NCBI RefSeq assembly: GCF_023101145.1
Contig: NZ_CP073714.1
Location: 868,001 to 932,000 of the forward strand
DNA length: 64,000 bases
Direction of reading: 5' to 3'
Source: Paenibacillus pabuli
Lineage (GTDB): Bacteria; Bacillota; Bacilli; Paenibacillales; Paenibacillaceae
Shown here: positions 63,037 through 64,000 of the stretch, piece after piece
How positions within the stretch are numbered: the stretch's first letter is position 1
How the letters are laid out: each line of letters opens with the position of its first letter
Made by a program: the position numbers and the translations under genes
Notes under the pieces: model-generated
What the model was told of the DNA's origin: nothing
Seen by the model: only the letters and a program-made list of their open reading frames with translations
The model's database searches: none

Positions 63037-63744
63037 GTGAATCTGAATGAAGTGATGCAAGAACTGGAAGCGCTGGGCAAAGAACGAACAAAGAAAATAT
63101 ATATGTCCAATGGCGCACATGAACCACTTTTTGGGGTGGCAACCGGTGCGATGAAACCCATCGCGAAGAAAATAAAAAAGGATCAACCTTTGGCTGAGCA
63201 GCTCTACGCTACGGGGAACTATGATGCAATGTACTTTGCTGGCGTAATTGCCGATCCTCAAGCGATGACGGAAGCTGATTTTGACCGTTGGATCGAAGCC
63301 GCTTATTTTTACATGATCTCTGACTTCATCGTTGCCGTCACGCTCTCGGAGACCGATATTGCCCAAGCGGTTTCAGATAAATGGATTGCGAGTGGGGATG
63401 AACTGAAAATGTCGGCAGGCTGGAGCTGTTATTGCTGGTTGCTTGGTAGCCGACCGGATAACGAATTCTCCGAAAATAAAATGATGGAGATGCTCGAACT
63501 GGTGAAAAAGACGATTCACGAATCTCCAGAACGAACGAAATATTCGATGAACAACTTCCTGTACACCATCGCGACCTCCTATCAACCGCTGCACGATCAG
63601 GCAGTGGAGACAGCTCAGGCTGTAGGACCTGTTGAAGTCAACAAGGACAAGCCAAAGAGCAAGTTTCTGCATGCATCCGAAAATATTCAAAAGGCAGTGG
63701 AAAAAGGGCGAACGGGGTTCAAGCGTAAATATGTAAGATGCTGA
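63037..63744 (+). CDS. DNA alkylation repair protein, AlkD-like (HEAT-repeat glycosylase)
   Basis: 235 residues from GTG 63037, the usual length of AlkD. MQELEALGKERTKKIYMSNG and EPLFGVATGAMKPIAKKIKK are the conserved N-terminal helices. The rest is a HEAT-like helical array with many Trp/Tyr (EAAYFYMISDFIVA, GWSCYCWLLGSRPDNEFSE). AlkD removes bulky or cationic alkyl purines from DNA. The frame is open 34 codons upstream; ATG 63022 after AAAGGA is an alternative start. Confidence 0.82.
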   Translation: MNLNEVMQELEALGKERTKKIYMSNGAHEPLFGVATGAMKPIAKKIKKDQPLAEQLYATGNYDAMYFAGVIADPQAMTEADFDRWIEAAYFYMISDFIVAVTLSETDIAQAVSDKWIASGDELKMSAGWSCYCWLLGSRPDNEFSENKMMEMLELVKKTIHESPERTKYSMNNFLYTIATSYQPLHDQAVETAQAVGPVEVNKDKPKSKFLHASENIQKAVEKGRTGFKRKYVRC

Positions 63745-63793
63745 CGCTTTCGTCTATCGTCAGTTTCGCATAGGGAACGTCCGAATCTGTGAA

Positions 63794-63821
63794 TTGAAAT
63801 CCACAATCACCATGTTATAAT
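63794..63821 (+). promoter_or_regulatory. Promoter for RatA-like antisense RNA
   Basis: TTGAAA (63794-63799), 16-nt spacer, TATAAT (63816-63821); a second TATAAT is at 63838-63843. Confidence 0.55.
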
Positions 63822-63827
63822 AAGAAC

Positions 63828-63970
63828 AGAAACAGCTTATAATGCAAAGAGAGCCGTGCGCTAACACGACTCTCTGATGCAATAGCCGCTTTTAAGGGCG
63901 GTGGGCTTAACAAGCAGGGTACCGACTAAATAGACCGCATCCCTTAGCCAGAGGGCGGTCTATTTGTCTT
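63828..63970 (+). ncRNA. Candidate RatA-like antitoxin RNA
   Basis: From the promoter the RNA would contain AGAGAGCCGTG/CACGACTCTCT and CCGCTTTTAAGGGCGG hairpins. It ends at a strong terminator: AAATAGACCGC (63928-63938) pairs with GCGGTCTATTT (63955-63965), then GTCTTT. The 3' end overlaps the convergent reading frame at the window edge, as in the txpA/ratA type I locus. The arrangement is familiar from Firmicute holin-like toxin loci. Confidence 0.5.
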
Positions 63971-64000
63971 TATTGGACAGCAGCGCTACAAGCAGCAAAC
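63960..64000 (-). CDS. Holin-like type I toxin, C-terminal end only
   Basis: Reading inward from the edge on the minus strand: LLLVALLSNKDK-stop. A hydrophobic helix ending in a charged tail such as SNKDK is the usual C-terminus of TxpA/Fst-like toxic peptides. Only 12 or so codons are inside the window, so the call rests mainly on the antisense RNA opposite. Confidence 0.4.
   Translation of the reverse strand, partial: LLLVALLSNKDK

Overview
The window looks like a chromosomal segment of a Paenibacillus-type Firmicute. Support: strong GGAGG-type ribosome binding sites with frequent TTG/GTG starts, a BirA-operator-controlled bio operon, YerC, DgkB, RlmD, YrzA-like (DUF2536), YxjG-like and VanRS-like Bacillales families, and a large SLH-anchored GH10 xylanase. 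No rRNA, tRNA or CRISPR array was seen. All family calls come from reading motifs and context; no database search was run.

Layout. 1-2.1 kb: 3' part of a Gly/Pro-rich protein gene (minus strand), then yerC and a CbiX-like chelatase. 2.3-8.4 kb: bioA-D-B-F-H-C with a perfect BirA operator. 8.4-10.6 kb: a tetR and a divergent ketopantoate-reductase-like gene, then a DUF4395 membrane protein. 11.5-14.2 kb: dgkB and rlmD.

14.2-35.9 kb: an AT-richer accessory island between the 3' end of rlmD and three diverged relics of an rlmD 3' end. It carries sspB-sspC-sspD (single-strand DNA phosphorothioation writer), a frameshifted small gene, dptF-dptG-dptH (the SspFGH/DndFGH-type restriction module), and a tightly coupled pair of unknown function: a protein with two GHKL ATPase modules and a partner with an atypical response-receiver domain. 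No cysteine desulfurase (SspA), integrase or SspE is present. The distal end is littered with IS3-family debris and a small membrane protein gene.

36-43.4 kb: a second ketopantoate-reductase-like/TetR pair, a zinc-ribbon/transmembrane/LRR protein, an AarF/UbiB kinase-like protein, gene debris and a GNAT acetyltransferase. 43.8-48.3 kb: a 1488-residue surface xylanase (signal peptide, CBM22-like modules, GH10, CBM9-like, linker, three SLH). 48.6-51.2 kb: cysD and a cysN whose C-terminus is a degenerate APS-kinase domain without a P-loop. 51.4-64 kb: ordinary chromosomal genes (DUF2536, dus, SF0329 family, MetE-like, GNAT, VTT membrane protein, VanRS-like two-component pair, DUF4256, AraC regulator, GH27 alpha-galactosidase, AlkD), an esterase pseudogene, and at the right edge what looks like half of a type I toxin-antitoxin locus of the TxpA/RatA kind.

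The points most worth following are the rlmD 3'-end insertion site with serial displaced tails, the GHKL-receiver pair next to the phosphorothioate defence genes, and the promoter-overlapping hairpin in front of sspB.
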